A stretch of DNA of 64,000 bases from Trichoplax sp. H2 (taxonomy: Eukaryota; Placozoa; Uniplacotomia; Trichoplacea), in assembly GCA_003344405.1 (NCBI GenBank), contig NOWV01000041.1, positions 62,001 to 126,000 on the forward strand, given 5' to 3'. This document shows, one piece after another, positions 63,646 to 64,000 of the stretch. Position 1 is the first letter of the stretch. Each line of letters opens with the position of its first letter. Made by a program: the position numbers and the translations under genes. The notes beneath the pieces were generated by a model that worked only from the letters and a program-made list of their open reading frames with translations, was not told the origin of the DNA and searched no databases.

Positions 63646-64000
63646 CTAGAAATGCATGATTACAATGATCTTACTCAGCACTTTATTGATTACCTAGTCT
63701 ACTGTTGATCCGTGTAATAATGCTAGCAATAATATCAATCATAATGCTTAAAAGTGTTGCAATAGGATCAAGATTTTTCGATCGTTTCTATATTAACATT
63801 GATCAAACTTGTAAAATATATATCAACGATACTGATGAGGTGCAACATCGGCTGCACGATCTATGTATGTACCTGAATATGAATGCAAACATCAAGCGCC
63901 CGCAATACAGTATATTGGTTGATTAATTAACTTGGCATTGGGCTGAAATGGATCATATCGTAAACCGATAGACCTAAATGAATAACATCTACATAATCTA
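63646..64000. other. End of window, nothing assignable
   Basis: A 73-codon + frame (63705-63926) has a hydrophobic start and RFFDRFYINIDQT. It could be an exon of the same unknown gene, but no clear splice border supports it. Confidence 0.3.

Overview
This is a stretch of nuclear DNA from an animal. It is AT-rich, and its genes are cut into many short exons by AT-rich introns with ordinary GT..AG borders. Several proteins belong to families confined, or nearly confined, to animals: UNC79 of the NALCN sodium-leak channel complex, a C/EBP-type bZIP factor and a TspanC8 tetraspanin. Compact introns, low GC and an early-branching-metazoan gene content suggest a placozoan (Trichoplax or Hoilungia type). 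That assignment is inference; no sequence here names the species. Exons were joined by hand from splice borders, reading phase and family resemblance recalled from memory.

Layout. Left arm: the 3' part of a PP2A B56 regulatory subunit gene (475-3217, +, 5' end outside the window) faces a small MEA1-like gene (5018-5866, -). From 6.9 to 14 kb there is no recognisable gene, but five unrelated tandem arrays with units of 90, ~200, ~111, ~198 and 144 bp. Centre: a complete or nearly complete UNC79 gene (14470-25064, +) converges on a complete 16-exon CXXC1/CFP1 gene (25648-29975, -). A repeat-filled 1.8 kb spacer separates CXXC1 from a divergent TspanC8 gene (31767-34379, +), which converges on a C/EBP gene (36485-37526, -).

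Right arm: 37.5-47 kb is mostly non-coding, with tandem repeats at 39.1-39.6 and 46.4-46.6 kb, a pair of strong hairpins at 39.8 kb and one weak small membrane ORF. WASHC1 (47067-49188, +) then converges on a complete THADA gene (49547-61689, -, 12 kb, many exons). The last 2.3 kb holds a diverged duplication and one unrecognised candidate exon.

The genes do not form one pathway. Known roles are phosphatase targeting (B56), a neuronal leak-channel scaffold (UNC79), H3K4 methylation at CpG-rich promoters (CXXC1), ADAM10 trafficking (TspanC8), transcription (C/EBP), endosomal actin (WASH) and tRNA 2'-O-methylation (THADA). The feature that recurs most across the window is not a gene: it is a short self-complementary module built on CTGTACAG / GTACAGTAC, present in several otherwise unrelated repeat arrays and scattered singly elsewhere. 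No transposon ORF, tRNA, rRNA or CRISPR array was recognised.
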